From Nocardia sp. CDC159 (GTDB taxonomy: Bacteria > Actinomycetota > Actinomycetes > Mycobacteriales > Mycobacteriaceae), in contig NZ_JAMRXH010000008.1 of assembly GCF_023740735.1 (NCBI RefSeq), positions 1 to 64,000 of the forward strand: a stretch of 64,000 bases of DNA, written 5' to 3'. Of this stretch, positions 31,183 to 39,580 are shown one piece after another (the first letter of the stretch is position 1; every line of letters starts with the position of its first letter). Both the position numbers and the translations under genes were made by a program. The notes beneath the pieces are model-generated. The model did no database searches. It saw nothing but the letters and a program-made list of their open reading frames with translations, and had not been told where the DNA came from.

Positions 31183-32400
31183 TCAGCGCAGTTCGCGCGC
31201 CAGATTCGCGTCGAGCACACCGAGGAACTCCTCGGTGGTCAGATAGCCCTGATCGCCGCCGACCAGCAACGCCAGGTCCTTGGTCATCTGGCCGTCCTCG
31301 ACAGTCTTGATGACGACGTCCTCGAGGGTCTGGGCGAAGCCGATGACCTCGGGGGTGTTGTCCAGCTTGCCGCGATGCGCCAGGCCACGAGTCCACGCGA
31401 AGATCGAGGCGATCGGGTTGGTGGAGGTGGGCTTGCCCTGCTGGTGCTGGCGGAAGTGCCGGGTCACGGTGCCGTGCGCGGCCTCGGCCTCACAGGTCTT
31501 GCCGTCCGGGGTGAGCAGCACCGAGGTCATCAGGCCCAGCGAGCCGAAGCCCTGCGCCACGGTGTCGGACTGCACGTCGCCGTCGTAGTTCTTGCAGGCC
31601 CATACGTAGCCGCCCTCCCACTTGAGCGCGGAGGCGACCATGTCATCGATCAGCCGGTGCTCGTAGGTCAGCCCCGCCGCGTCGAACTGCGGCTTGAACT
31701 CGGCGTCGAAGATCTCCTGGAAGGTGTCCTTGAACATGCCGTCGTAGGCCTTCAGGATGGTGTTCTTCGTCGACAGGTACACCGGGTAGTTCTGCTGCAG
31801 GCCGTAGTTGAACGACGCCCGGGCGAAGTCCTCGATGGACTTCTTGAAGTTGTACATGCCCATGACGACGCCGCCGTCCTCGGGCATCTTCACGACCTCG
31901 TGGACGATCGGCTCGCTGCCGTCCTCCGGGGTGAACTGGATCGTGACGGTGCCCGCCTGATGCACCTTGAAATCGGTGGCACGGTACTGGTCGCCGAAGG
32001 CGTGACGGCCGATGATGATCGGCTTCGTCCAGCCCGGAACCAGACGCGGGACGTTGGAGATGATGATCGGCGCGCGGAAGATGGTGCCGCCGAGGATGTT
32101 GCGGATCGTGCCGTTCGGCGACCGGTACATCTTCTTGAGGCCGAACTCCTCGACCCGGGCCTCGTCCGGGGTGATGGTCGCGCACTTGACGCCCACACCG
32201 TGCTTCTTGATGGCGTTGGCGGCGTCGACGGTCACCTGGTCGTCGGTCTTGTCCCGGTACTCGATGCCCAGGTCGTAGTACTCGAGGTTCACGTCGAGGT
32301 ACGGGTGGATCAGCTTGTCCTTGATGAACTGCCAGATGATCCGGGTCATCTCGTCGCCGTCGAGCTCGACGACGGTCCCTTCAACCTTGATCTTGGACAT
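31183..32400 (-). CDS. icd: NADP-dependent isocitrate dehydrogenase
   Basis: 405 residues from MSKIKVEGTVVELDGDEMTR. It oxidises isocitrate to 2-oxoglutarate in the TCA cycle, making NADPH. YRSPNGTIRNILGGTIFR, PIIIGRHAFGDQYRATD and ANCHOR motif AAHGTVTRHFRQHQQGKPTSTNPIASIFAW are hallmarks of the homodimeric eukaryote-like class (mycobacterial Icd1). AGGAGG lies 12 bases upstream. In mycobacteria icd1 neighbours metC-metA; here metX is nearby but an exporter pair lies between. Confidence 0.97.
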   Translation of the reverse strand: MSKIKVEGTVVELDGDEMTRIIWQFIKDKLIHPYLDVNLEYYDLGIEYRDKTDDQVTVDAANAIKKHGVGVKCATITPDEARVEEFGLKKMYRSPNGTIRNILGGTIFRAPIIISNVPRLVPGWTKPIIIGRHAFGDQYRATDFKVHQAGTVTIQFTPEDGSEPIVHEVVKMPEDGGVVMGMYNFKKSIEDFARASFNYGLQQNYPVYLSTKNTILKAYDGMFKDTFQEIFDAEFKPQFDAAGLTYEHRLIDDMVASALKWEGGYVWACKNYDGDVQSDTVAQGFGSLGLMTSVLLTPDGKTCEAEAAHGTVTRHFRQHQQGKPTSTNPIASIFAWTRGLAHRGKLDNTPEVIGFAQTLEDVVIKTVEDGQMTKDLALLVGGDQGYLTTEEFLGVLDANLARELR

Positions 32401-32999
32401 GGATCTTCGTGTCCTCCTAGGAAGGTGCTCCCATTGCACGGCCAGGCGAACACGCTTGTGAGCGGACCCCAGCTGTTCAACAGACAACGTATACGCCCCG
32501 CGTTGTCCACGGGACTATTGGTGCTTAACAAGACAAGCGTACTGGTGCGCTCCAGCTCACTTCCAGGCGACGCCCCGCCGTGAGTTCGCGGCGTTACACC
32601 GGCACACTCCCCGCACCAATATGGATAACGCCCCGCTCCGCTCCATTCGGCATTCCGCCGGGGGATGTGAGGAATCCCCCGCCCCGGCAACCCCTCCCAC
32701 GTTCCCACCCCGCCCCCACGCACCCGCCCGGCACGCCGCCCAAGTTCCCACCCAGGAAAGCCACCGATGTCGCCGCCCGGCGCACCGCTCCTGCCCCGCC
32801 CGACGAGTCCCGCCCCAAACGACGACCATCACGCCCACACAACGCCCCCTCACACAACCACCGCAGCACCCATGCGACGAACGTCCCATCCCCCATACGG
32901 CGGCCTCTCCTGCCCCGCCCGACAGCCTTTCCCACTTCGCACGACGAATTTCCTCCCCCCGCGCGGCAAGCCTTCCCACGTGGGCGCCCGGCCCCGTGT
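32401..32999. other. C-rich intergenic region, no gene seen
   Basis: About 600 bases between icd and the MFS terminator. The left 150 bases hold the icd promoter and ribosome site. From about 32650 to 32990 the plus strand is a run of short C-rich, A/C-biased tracts with no codon bias in any frame, although long ORFs cross it by chance. Confidence 0.55.
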
Positions 33000-33034
33000 T
33001 CCCGCACTCGGGCGCCCAGCGCCCGAGTGCGGGA
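33000..33034 (-). terminator. Terminator of the 33039-34538 MFS gene
   Basis: TCCCGCACTCGGGCGC and GCGCCCGAGTGCGGGA form a perfect 16-bp stem with a CCA loop, immediately after the MFS stop. Confidence 0.75.
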
Positions 33035-33038
33035 CCTC

Positions 33039-34538
33039 TCAGACCGCCATGACCGCGGCGTGCTCGTCGCCCTCGAGCAGGTTCTCCGGCTTGTCGCGGA
33101 TCATGAGGGCGACGATCGCGATGGAGGCCAGGAAGAACGCCGCGCCGATATAGAAGGCCACGTCGTAGCTGTGGATCGCGGCCCGCTCCAGGATGTGGTC
33201 GGCGGTCGGGTTGTTCGTGGCGTAGCGCTCGGCAACCTGCACCGAGATCGTGGTCAGCAGTGCGGTGCCGATCGCGCCGCCGACCTGCTGGGCGGCGTTG
33301 AGCAGTGCACTGGCCACGCCCGAATCCTCGGCCTCGACCCGATGCAGGGCGGTGGTCTGCATGGAGACGAAGGTCGCGCCCATGCCGAGGGCGATCAGGG
33401 TGATGCCGGGCAGCACGCTGGTGGCGAAGCCGTCGCCGTAGCTCAGCTGGGCCAGGTGGATCAGCCCGGCGATGCCCAGCACCGCGCCGCCGATCAGCAG
33501 CGGGCGCGGTCCGAATTTGGGTAGCAGCGCGCTGGCCACGCCCGCGGAGATCACGATGCCGATCGGGAAGGGCAGGAACGCCACACCGGCCCGCAGCGAG
33601 CTGTAGCCGAGGGTGATCTGCAGGTAGTAGCTGAGGTTGAGGAACATCGCGAACATCGCGATCGGGATCAGCAGCGCCACCAGATACGAGCCGCCCCGGT
33701 TGAGCTCACCCGGAATATGCAGCGGTAGCAGGGGATTCGGCGAGCGCCGCTCGATCGCGACGAAGGCCACCAGCAGCGCGACACCGGCGAGCAGCAGGCC
33801 CAGTGTGGTCGCGGCCAGCCAGCCGTCCTCGGCCGCGCGGCTGAAGCCGTACACCACCGCGATCAGGCCGAGGGTCACGGTCACCGCGCCGGGCACGTCG
33901 TAGCCGCCGGTCCGCGGGACGGGCACATCCTTGACCACGAAGGCCAGCGCACCGGCCAGGGCGAGCAGCGCGATCGGCGTGTTGACCAGGAGGCACCAGC
34001 GCCAATCGGCATATTCGGTCAGCGCGCCACCGGCGATCAGGCCGATCGCCGCGCCACCGGCCGACACACCCGCGAAAACGCCGAAGGCCCTTGCCCTTTC
34101 GCGCGCCTCGGTGAAGGTGATCGACACCAGCGACAGCGCCGCGGGCGCCAGCACCGCCGCGAACGCGCCCTGCAGCGCCCGTCCGGCAAACAGCTCGGCC
34201 GCGTTCCGCGCGAGTCCGGCCAGCGCCGACGCCCCGGCGAAGCCGACCAGGCCCACCAGGAACATCCGGCGGCGGCCCAGATAGTCGGCGAGCCGGCCAC
34301 CGAGCAGCAGCAGACCGCCGAAGATCAGCGTGTAGGCGGTCAGCATCCATTGTTTGTCGCCGTCGCTGATGTGCAGATCCCGCTGGGCGAACGGCAGCGA
34401 GATCGTGACGATGGTGGCGTCCAGCACCACCATCAGCTGGGCCAGGGCGAGCACACCGAGGGCCCACCAGCGGGCCGAACTCGTCGGCTTGGTCGTGGTC
34501 TGGGAGGGAACGAGCTCTGCGGTCCCGGTATCGGTCAT
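33039..34538 (-). CDS. MFS drug exporter, DHA2/EmrB-QacA type (14 TM)
   Basis: 499 residues. LAQLMVVLDATIVTISLPFAQ in helix 1, LLGGRLADYLGRRRMF in loop 2-3 and about fourteen hydrophobic helices are typical of proton-driven multidrug exporters. It is divergent from a TetR gene with repeated sites in between. The C-terminus is short and acidic. Substrate unknown. Confidence 0.9.
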   Translation of the reverse strand: MTDTGTAELVPSQTTTKPTSSARWWALGVLALAQLMVVLDATIVTISLPFAQRDLHISDGDKQWMLTAYTLIFGGLLLLGGRLADYLGRRRMFLVGLVGFAGASALAGLARNAAELFAGRALQGAFAAVLAPAALSLVSITFTEARERARAFGVFAGVSAGGAAIGLIAGGALTEYADWRWCLLVNTPIALLALAGALAFVVKDVPVPRTGGYDVPGAVTVTLGLIAVVYGFSRAAEDGWLAATTLGLLLAGVALLVAFVAIERRSPNPLLPLHIPGELNRGGSYLVALLIPIAMFAMFLNLSYYLQITLGYSSLRAGVAFLPFPIGIVISAGVASALLPKFGPRPLLIGGAVLGIAGLIHLAQLSYGDGFATSVLPGITLIALGMGATFVSMQTTALHRVEAEDSGVASALLNAAQQVGGAIGTALLTTISVQVAERYATNNPTADHILERAAIHSYDVAFYIGAAFFLASIAIVALMIRDKPENLLEGDEHAAVMAV

Positions 34539-34597
34539 GAGGGACTCCTGAAGGGGAGGGGAACGGTTCCGCCGCCTGGCGGGGAACGTGACAGCAA

Positions 34598-34658
34598 TCC
34601 TGACATCACAAGACATTTGGCGTCAAGAGAAAAATGTCAGGATGCGACATTTGGCGTC
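34598..34658. promoter_or_regulatory. Repeated operator sites between MFS and TetR
   Basis: GACATTTGGCGTC occurs twice as an exact direct repeat (34612-34624 and 34646-34658; 34 bases apart). TCCTGACAT (34598) and ATGTCAGGA (34634) are perfect inverted arms around it. The arrangement suggests cooperative binding by the adjacent TetR protein. Confidence 0.65.
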
Positions 34659-34697
34659 CTTCGTCATGATGAGTGCTCTCGGCGATACGATGGACGC

Positions 34698-35363
34698 ATG
34701 CTCGAGTCACCAGCCCAGCCCGGCCTGCGGGAACGCAAGAAGCAGCAGACTCGACGCCGGATCATCGAGGTGGGCCTGCGGCTCTGCGACGCCCAGGGCT
34801 TCGACGCGACCACCGTCGAACAGATCGCCGATGCCGCGGACGTGTCGCCGCGCACGGTCAACCGGTACTTCGAGCTGAAGGAGGACATCGTCCTCGCTCC
34901 CATCGAGGATTGGGGCAAACTCATCGCCGCCGAACTGCTCCGGCAACCGGTGACGGGCAATGAGTTGAGAGCTCTGCTCGACACCTACCTGACCGTGACC
35001 GAGAACGGCATCGACGGCGGTCCCGTGCCCTTCGAGTGGTTCCAGCGGATGCAGCGGATCATGCGCACCAGCCCCGCGGTCCGCGCTCGCAGTATGGACA
35101 TCTCCGACACCAAGTCCGTCGCGCTCCAGGCGGCGGTCGCCGAGCGCATCGGCACGGACCCCGACGCCCTGCCCGTCCGGCTCATCATGGCGACCTGGCT
35201 GGCCATCATGCGTACCGGAATGGAATGCGGTGAATGGGTGCCCGACGGCGACCCGGCCGACTCCGCGCGGGCCAGCATCCGCGCGGTTCGCAGCGCCTAC
35301 GAGGAGTTCGTCCGGCGGTGCGCGCTCCCGCTGTGCGCCGAACAGCGAGCGGACCAGCGCTAG
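34698..35363 (+). CDS. TetR-family regulator of the MFS exporter
   Basis: 221 residues. RRIIEVGLRLCDAQGFDATTVEQIADAADV with RTVNRYFELKEDIV is the TetR HTH (residues ~20-65). The C-terminal domain is helical. Divergent position and shared operators indicate ligand-relieved repression of the exporter and itself. Confidence 0.85.
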   Translation: MLESPAQPGLRERKKQQTRRRIIEVGLRLCDAQGFDATTVEQIADAADVSPRTVNRYFELKEDIVLAPIEDWGKLIAAELLRQPVTGNELRALLDTYLTVTENGIDGGPVPFEWFQRMQRIMRTSPAVRARSMDISDTKSVALQAAVAERIGTDPDALPVRLIMATWLAIMRTGMECGEWVPDGDPADSARASIRAVRSAYEEFVRRCALPLCAEQRADQR

Positions 35364-35419
35364 CGCGCCCGGGGACGCTGTTCGCGTCCCTGATGGCCCA
35401 TCGGTTACCATCCAACTCA

Positions 35420-35519
35420 GGTCATGAGCGCCAGCGCCAAGCCCCGGCTCGCTGGCCGGCAACCCTCCAGTTGCGGTGGGGTGCTCCGGGTGATGACCGG
35501 GCTCTCGAGGGTCGAGAGC
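35420..35519 (+). ncRNA. SAM-IV riboswitch upstream of metX
   Basis: The sequence GGTCATGAGCGCCAGCG, then AAGCCCCGGCTCGCTGG, CCGGCAACCCTCC, GCGGTGGGGTGCTCCGGG and TGATGACC follows the SAM-IV consensus of actinobacteria. P1 is GGTCAT (35420-35425) with ATGACC (35493-35498). Downstream, GCTCTCGA and TCGAGAGC (35501-35519) form the extra hairpin expected outside P1. SAM binding should lower expression of the methionine gene downstream. Confidence 0.85.
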
Positions 35520-35546
35520 AAGCGCGACGATCAGGAGGCCAACGAG

Positions 35547-35582
35547 ATGTGTTGTTGCTGTTCGCCTGTCGAAGCCCGATAA
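35547..35582 (+). CDS. Poly-cysteine leader peptide (MCCCCSPVEAR)
   Basis: An 11-codon ORF with four consecutive Cys codons (TGT TGT TGC TGT) after the ATG. A full AGGAGG lies eight bases upstream. It sits between the SAM-IV aptamer and metX. Poly-cysteine leader ORFs acting as cysteine-responsive attenuators are known in mycobacteria; here ribosome stalling on scarce Cys-tRNA would alter the downstream leader. Confidence 0.7.
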   Translation: MCCCCSPVEAR

Positions 35583-35622
35583 GACCAGCGAGCCAATTCG
35601 GCGACCCCAATGGAGCAGGCCC

Positions 35623-35724
35623 ATGAGTAACTCGACCGCGCCCCGAACCATGCAAACCGAGGGTGACAACCCTGTCGCTACCATCGAATCCGTGCGTTCC
35701 CTTCGAACGGCGGCGGCCCGGTGA
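35623..35724 (+). CDS. 33-aa leader ORF coupled to metX
   Basis: ATG at 35623 with GGAG seven bases upstream; 33 codons (MSNSTAPRTMQTEGDN...) ending in a TGA that overlaps the metX GTG (GTGA). metX itself has no good ribosome site of its own, so translation by coupling is likely. It could also be the remnant of a lost upstream gene; the peptide resembles no known family. Confidence 0.55.
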   Translation: MSNSTAPRTMQTEGDNPVATIESVRSLRTAAAR

Positions 35725-36872
35725 CCGTGAGTATCGAGTCGAGCACCGCGCATCCCGCGGCTACCCTGCTGCCCCCGCCCGACGGACACCTCGAGCGGAT
35801 CGGCATCGGTGAGCTGCGCCTCGAGAACGGCGCGACGATTCCGGACGTCGAGCTCGCGGTGCAGCGATGGGGCGAGCTGTCGCCGAAATTGGACAACGTC
35901 GTACTGGTCGAACACGCCCTGACCGGTGATTCACACGTGGTCGGCCCGCCCGACGAGTTGCATCCGCTGCCCGGCTGGTGGGACGGCATCGTGGGCCCGG
36001 GCGCCGCGCTGGACACCAACGAGTGGTGCGTGATCGCCACCAACGTGCTGGGCGGTTGCAAGGGCAGCACCGGCCCGTCCTCGCTCGCCCCCGACGGAAG
36101 GCCGTGGGGTTCGCGCTTTCCCGAGATCTCCATCCGCGATCAGGTGGCCGCCGAGGTCGCCCTGTTCGATCTGCTCGGCATCGACCGGCTGGCGGCCGTG
36201 GTCGGCGGCTCGATGGGCGGTATGCGAGTGCTCGAGTGGATGGTCGGCCATCCGCTGCGGGTCGGCGCCGCGCTGGTGCTGGCCGTCGGACCGCGTGCCA
36301 CCGCCGATCAGATCGGCACCCAGACCACCCAGATCGCCGCCATCAAGGCCGATCCGGACTGGCAGGGCGGCGACTATCACGGCACCGGCCGGGTGCCGAC
36401 CACCGGCATGGGGCTCGCCCGTCGCATCGCGCATCTGACCTACCGCACCGAATTCGAGCTCGACCACCGCTTCGAGAACCGCGCCCAGGACGGCGAGGAT
36501 CCACGCGACGGCGGCCGCTACGCGGTGCAGAGCTATCTGGAGTACCAGGCACAGAAGCTGGTGCAGCGCTTCGATCCGGCCACCTATGTGCTGCTGACCG
36601 AGGCGATGAACCGCCACGACATCGGCCGCGGACGAGGTGGGGTCGAGGTCGCCTTGGCCAGCACGCCGGTGCCGTGCATCGTGGGCGGTGTCGATTCCGA
36701 CCGCCTCTACCCGCTTCGGACGCAACAGGAATTGGCCGATCTGCTGCCCGGCTGCAAGGAACTGGAGGTGGTCTGCTCGCGCGACGGCCACGACGGATTC
36801 CTCACCGAGACCGAGGCGGTGGGCACCCTGCTGTCCGAGACGATGGACCTCGCCCGTAAGGCACGGGGCTGA
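35721..36872 (+). CDS. metX: Homoserine O-acetyltransferase
   Basis: 383 residues from GTG. It transfers acetyl from acetyl-CoA to homoserine, the committed step of methionine synthesis. VEHALTGDSHV, GGCKGSTGPSSL, VVGGSMGGMRVLEW (Ser164), GVDSDRLYP (Asp) and RDGHDGFL (His) are MetX signatures. It is preceded by a SAM-IV riboswitch and two short leader ORFs. The partner sulfhydrylase gene (metY/metC), next door in mycobacteria, is absent from the window. Confidence 0.95.
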   Translation: MTVSIESSTAHPAATLLPPPDGHLERIGIGELRLENGATIPDVELAVQRWGELSPKLDNVVLVEHALTGDSHVVGPPDELHPLPGWWDGIVGPGAALDTNEWCVIATNVLGGCKGSTGPSSLAPDGRPWGSRFPEISIRDQVAAEVALFDLLGIDRLAAVVGGSMGGMRVLEWMVGHPLRVGAALVLAVGPRATADQIGTQTTQIAAIKADPDWQGGDYHGTGRVPTTGMGLARRIAHLTYRTEFELDHRFENRAQDGEDPRDGGRYAVQSYLEYQAQKLVQRFDPATYVLLTEAMNRHDIGRGRGGVEVALASTPVPCIVGGVDSDRLYPLRTQQELADLLPGCKELEVVCSRDGHDGFLTETEAVGTLLSETMDLARKARG

Positions 36873-36875
36873 GCG

Positions 36876-37193
36876 TCAGGCCACGCCGAGATCGCTGATG
36901 GTCACGGCCAGGGCGATGATGCTGCCGCCGAGGACCGTATAGGCGCCGACGTCGAACGGCTTGCTGCGCACGGCCAGCAGGCCGACCCGAATCGTCGGCA
37001 GGCACAGCCGCAATGCCGCGGCGAGCAGCGTCGCGCCGCCGATGAAGAAGGCCCCGCGCCGCCAGCGGTCCTGGATCATGAACACCACCGCGACGGCCAG
37101 CACCGCTGCCACCAGCAGCATCGGCAGGTTGGCCCAGAGGAACCTGCCGGACGGGCCGGGCTGATGCGGATGAGCGACAGGAGCTTCGGTCAC
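36876..37193 (-). CDS. DUF3017 membrane protein
   Basis: 105 residues with three hydrophobic segments (residues ~20-40, ~48-66 and ~80-102) and a PFDVGAYTVLG motif, matching the actinobacterial DUF3017 family. Convergent with metX, with stops 3 bases apart. Role unknown. Confidence 0.75.
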   Translation of the reverse strand: MTEAPVAHPHQPGPSGRFLWANLPMLLVAAVLAVAVVFMIQDRWRRGAFFIGGATLLAAALRLCLPTIRVGLLAVRSKPFDVGAYTVLGGSIIALAVTISDLGVA

Positions 37194-37320
37194 GCAACGA
37201 TTCTCGCATCCGCACGTGCTCGTGCATGGGCGAGGGCTCGCCGCCGGGACGTGCCGTGGGGGTCGGGCTTCCGCTGCTGGGCGTTGCGGTGAATCCGAAA
37301 GTCGTTGACCGGCAATGGAG

Positions 37321-37385
37321 TTTGCTATAGGGATGCCGAGTTTCTCAGCCGCACTTCGCTACAAGGGATAGCAAACTTTGTTTGC
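37321..37385. repeat. AT-rich nested inverted repeats
   Basis: TTTGCTAT (37321-37328) pairs with ATAGCAAA (37368-37375), and GCAAAC-TTT-GTTTGC (37371-37385) overlaps the second arm. The two hairpins are mutually exclusive. The stretch is well below the regional GC content and lies between DUF3017 and the small ORF at 37386. Confidence 0.5.
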
Positions 37386-37610
37386 TCATGAATTGCTGGC
37401 TGCTTCAACGGGTTCGGGAGAGCGTCGGTAACAGTCAGTCATTGACCCCGCAATATCGAGGTCTATCGAACGTCGAGTTCCGTGGATAGGGATGATTGCA
37501 TCCGCAGGCAGACAGGACAATTCTGCGATGATCGCCAGGTCGGGGCCCTGTTTTGCAATCAGAATAAATAGGTTTCGAACCGGCTTAATACTCACAAGTT
37601 CAGGGACCAT
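37386..37610 (-). CDS. Doubtful hypothetical ORF, 74 aa
   Basis: An ORF of 74 residues in AT-richer DNA; the opening PVRNLFILIAKQGPDLAIIAE looks protein-like but codon bias is weak and the ribosome site is poor. It could be a remnant of foreign DNA. No family recognised. Confidence 0.3.
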   Translation of the reverse strand: MVPELVSIKPVRNLFILIAKQGPDLAIIAELSCLPADAIIPIHGTRRSIDLDIAGSMTDCYRRSPEPVEAASNS

Positions 37611-37724
37611 CTCGCCGATACCAAACGGTTATCTCAAACGTTTGCCAACTGTTGACTAGATCACTACCGGCTGCTGTAGATTCGCCAACGACAAGATCCT
37701 CACCCGAATTCGAAAGGACGTGTC

Positions 37725-37889
37725 ATGCCGCTTATCGGTTCGGCTCTATGCGATCTGTTCAACATCATTCCCTCGGCGATCTTCTCGACCGTCGTCCCGA
37801 TCGTGGGTTCGGTCACGGTGCCGTCGACCTACCTGGGTTCGGTTGCGCTCAACACCGTCTTGGCGCTGTTCACCGGCTCCATGCTGTAA
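37725..37889 (+). CDS. Small hydrophobic peptide, 54 aa
   Basis: 54 residues, MPLIGSALCDLFNIIPSAIF..., hydrophobic along its whole length with almost no charge (one Asp). AAAGGA lies before the ATG. It may be a membrane-active or secreted peptide; no family is recognised. A 230-base tail without a gene follows, up to the strong terminator at 38118. Confidence 0.5.
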   Translation: MPLIGSALCDLFNIIPSAIFSTVVPIVGSVTVPSTYLGSVALNTVLALFTGSML

Positions 37890-38117
37890 CCAGCGCTCGA
37901 TCGCGCCGCGCGGGGTGCGGCGGCACAACCGTCGTACCCCCGCGCGACACGGCGAACCGATCGTCGGCTGACCGAATGCCAAGTTCCAGGCCGCCTCTCG
38001 GCGCACTGACCCCCTGCCCGCGTGTCGAGGCGGCGGCAAGATCTCTGACAGGAGTCGGCAGCTGCCGCAATCTCGACGCAAGCGAGGCGAGTGCGCTCGA
38101 ACTGCTTGCTATTTTCC

Positions 38118-38146
38118 GGCCCCGGCGAAAGCCGGGGCCCATTTTT
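38118..38146 (+). terminator. Intrinsic terminator with U-tract
   Basis: GGCCCCGGC-GAAA-GCCGGGGCC followed by CATTTTT. This is the most canonical terminator in the window, 228 bases after the small peptide gene, so the transcript has a long 3' region (37890-38117) with no gene seen. Confidence 0.85.
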
Positions 38147-38293
38147 GTTATGCGCAAATAGCATGCGATAAATGGCGGGTCGACAGTTCGGAAGTGTGTG
38201 TATCGACTCGATCACAAATCGTTTAATTCTGTTCCATCCGACACTCGCCTTTCCCATTGCCGCAGATATGCGAATTGTTGAAAACGTACAACG

Positions 38294-38335
38294 CGCGAAA
38301 CGACGCCCATCAGCCTTTGGGCGTGTCGTTGCGCA
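38294..38335 (+). promoter_or_regulatory. Leader hairpin before the Ag85-like gene
   Basis: GCGC, ACGAC and GCCCA (38294-38310) pair with TGGGC, GTCGT and GCGC (38319-38335) around an 8-base loop, with small internal loops. It lies 28 bases before the start and may affect translation or mRNA stability. Confidence 0.4.
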
Positions 38336-38362
38336 GCGAGCCAAACTCGATGTTGAAAGCTT

Positions 38363-39490
38363 GTGGCCATGACCCCGACCGCCAGCACAGGACCTCTCCA
38401 AACCCGCCGGGCTCGGTTTGTCAGCAACAGTCTGGTAACCGGGTTGCTCGTCGGTGTTCTGACATCCATGGGCGCCTCGCATGCGACCGCCGATCCGACC
38501 GAACAACTGGAGTGGATGACCAGTATCGCGTCGGAAGACGGTTCGAAGATCGCCGGTGTCGAGCAGATCGACGATCGCAACATTCGCTTGCAGATCTACT
38601 CCGCGGCAATGGACAAGACCTTCCCGGTGGAGATCCAACGGCCCGCGGACACCTCTGCGCCGCGGCCGAGCCTGTATCTCCTGAGCGGTCTGGACGCGGG
38701 CGAGAGCCTCGCGTCCTGGCAGGCGCAAACCGATGTCCGGCCATTCCTGTCGGACAAGAACGTCAACCTCATCATGCCGATCGGCGGAAAAGCCAGCTAC
38801 TACACCGACTGGGTCAACGACGATCCGGTACTCGGTCGCAACAAGTGGCGGACATATCTGACCGAAGAGTTGCCGCCACTGCTGAATGCGGCACTCGGCA
38901 CCAATGAGGTCAATGCCATCGCGGGGATATCCACCTCCGGTACATCCGTTCTGGCCCTGCCCATCGCCAAGCCCGGGCTGTACAAGGCCGCGGCCTCCTA
39001 CAGCGGCTGCGCCCAAACCAGCGATCCGACGGGTGCCTACTTTGTGAAGACCGCCGTTGGAATGGGTGGCGGAAACCCCTACAACATGTGGGGACCGATG
39101 GGTTCGCCCGAATGGGCGGCGAACGATCCGTATCTGCATGCCGAGGGATTGCGCGGACTCGAGCTGTACTTCTCCTCGGGCAATGGCCGACCGGGTGAAT
39201 ACGACACCCTGGACGGGCGGAAATCGCAGCTCGACGGCGTGAAGACCCAAATCGACGGTAAGGGCGATCAGCTCGGGGTGTTCGGCCTGCTGAACCAGCT
39301 CACCATCGGTGGGACCATCGAGAGCGCCACCAACTACTGCACCCACAACATGCAGAAGAAGCTCGAGGAACTCGGCATCCCCGCCACCTTCCACTACACC
39401 TCCGGCACCCACTCGTGGGGCTACTGGGAGGACGAGTTCAAGGCGTCGTGGCCGGTCATCGCCCGCGGCATCGGATTGTCGGAGGAATAG
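38363..39490 (+). CDS. Secreted antigen-85-like esterase/mycolyltransferase
   Basis: 375 residues. A basic N-terminus and hydrophobic core (residues ~20-40) ending near ASHATA form a signal peptide. MPIGGKASYYTDW, GISTSGTSVL (nucleophile Ser at G-x-S-x-x-G, as in Ag85), and THSWGYWEDEF (His) follow the antigen 85 pattern. Such enzymes transfer mycolic acids to trehalose or arabinogalactan in the cell wall. Start GTG 38363 or ATG 38369. Confidence 0.8.
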   Translation: MAMTPTASTGPLQTRRARFVSNSLVTGLLVGVLTSMGASHATADPTEQLEWMTSIASEDGSKIAGVEQIDDRNIRLQIYSAAMDKTFPVEIQRPADTSAPRPSLYLLSGLDAGESLASWQAQTDVRPFLSDKNVNLIMPIGGKASYYTDWVNDDPVLGRNKWRTYLTEELPPLLNAALGTNEVNAIAGISTSGTSVLALPIAKPGLYKAAASYSGCAQTSDPTGAYFVKTAVGMGGGNPYNMWGPMGSPEWAANDPYLHAEGLRGLELYFSSGNGRPGEYDTLDGRKSQLDGVKTQIDGKGDQLGVFGLLNQLTIGGTIESATNYCTHNMQKKLEELGIPATFHYTSGTHSWGYWEDEFKASWPVIARGIGLSEE

Positions 39491-39513
39491 GCGGATCGAA
39501 TCGAAGCCGACGC

Positions 39514-39538
39514 GACCGGCCCTGCCGCAGGGCCGGTC
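39514..39538 (+). terminator. Hairpin terminator after the Ag85-like gene
   Basis: GACCGGCCCTG-CCG-CAGGGCCGGTC, an 11-bp perfect stem followed by GTTCGTTTTC, 24 bases past the stop. Confidence 0.75.
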
Positions 39539-39580
39539 GTTCGTTTTCCCGAGCGGGACCGGCAGGAGATACTGGGGCCC

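Noticed and set aside
29257..32583. Long rightward ORFs of 541 and 552 codons opposite the MFS and icd genes
   Set aside because: Antisense shadows; icd and the MFS protein are unmistakable on the minus strand.
32580..33524. A 314-codon rightward ORF across the C-rich intergenic stretch
   Set aside because: Composition is Pro/Arg/Thr low complexity, and the second half is antisense to the MFS gene.
35420..35519. A SAM-I riboswitch
   Set aside because: The core is shared, but the peripheral helices and the hairpin after P1 fit SAM-IV better, as does the actinobacterial context. A covariance search would settle it.
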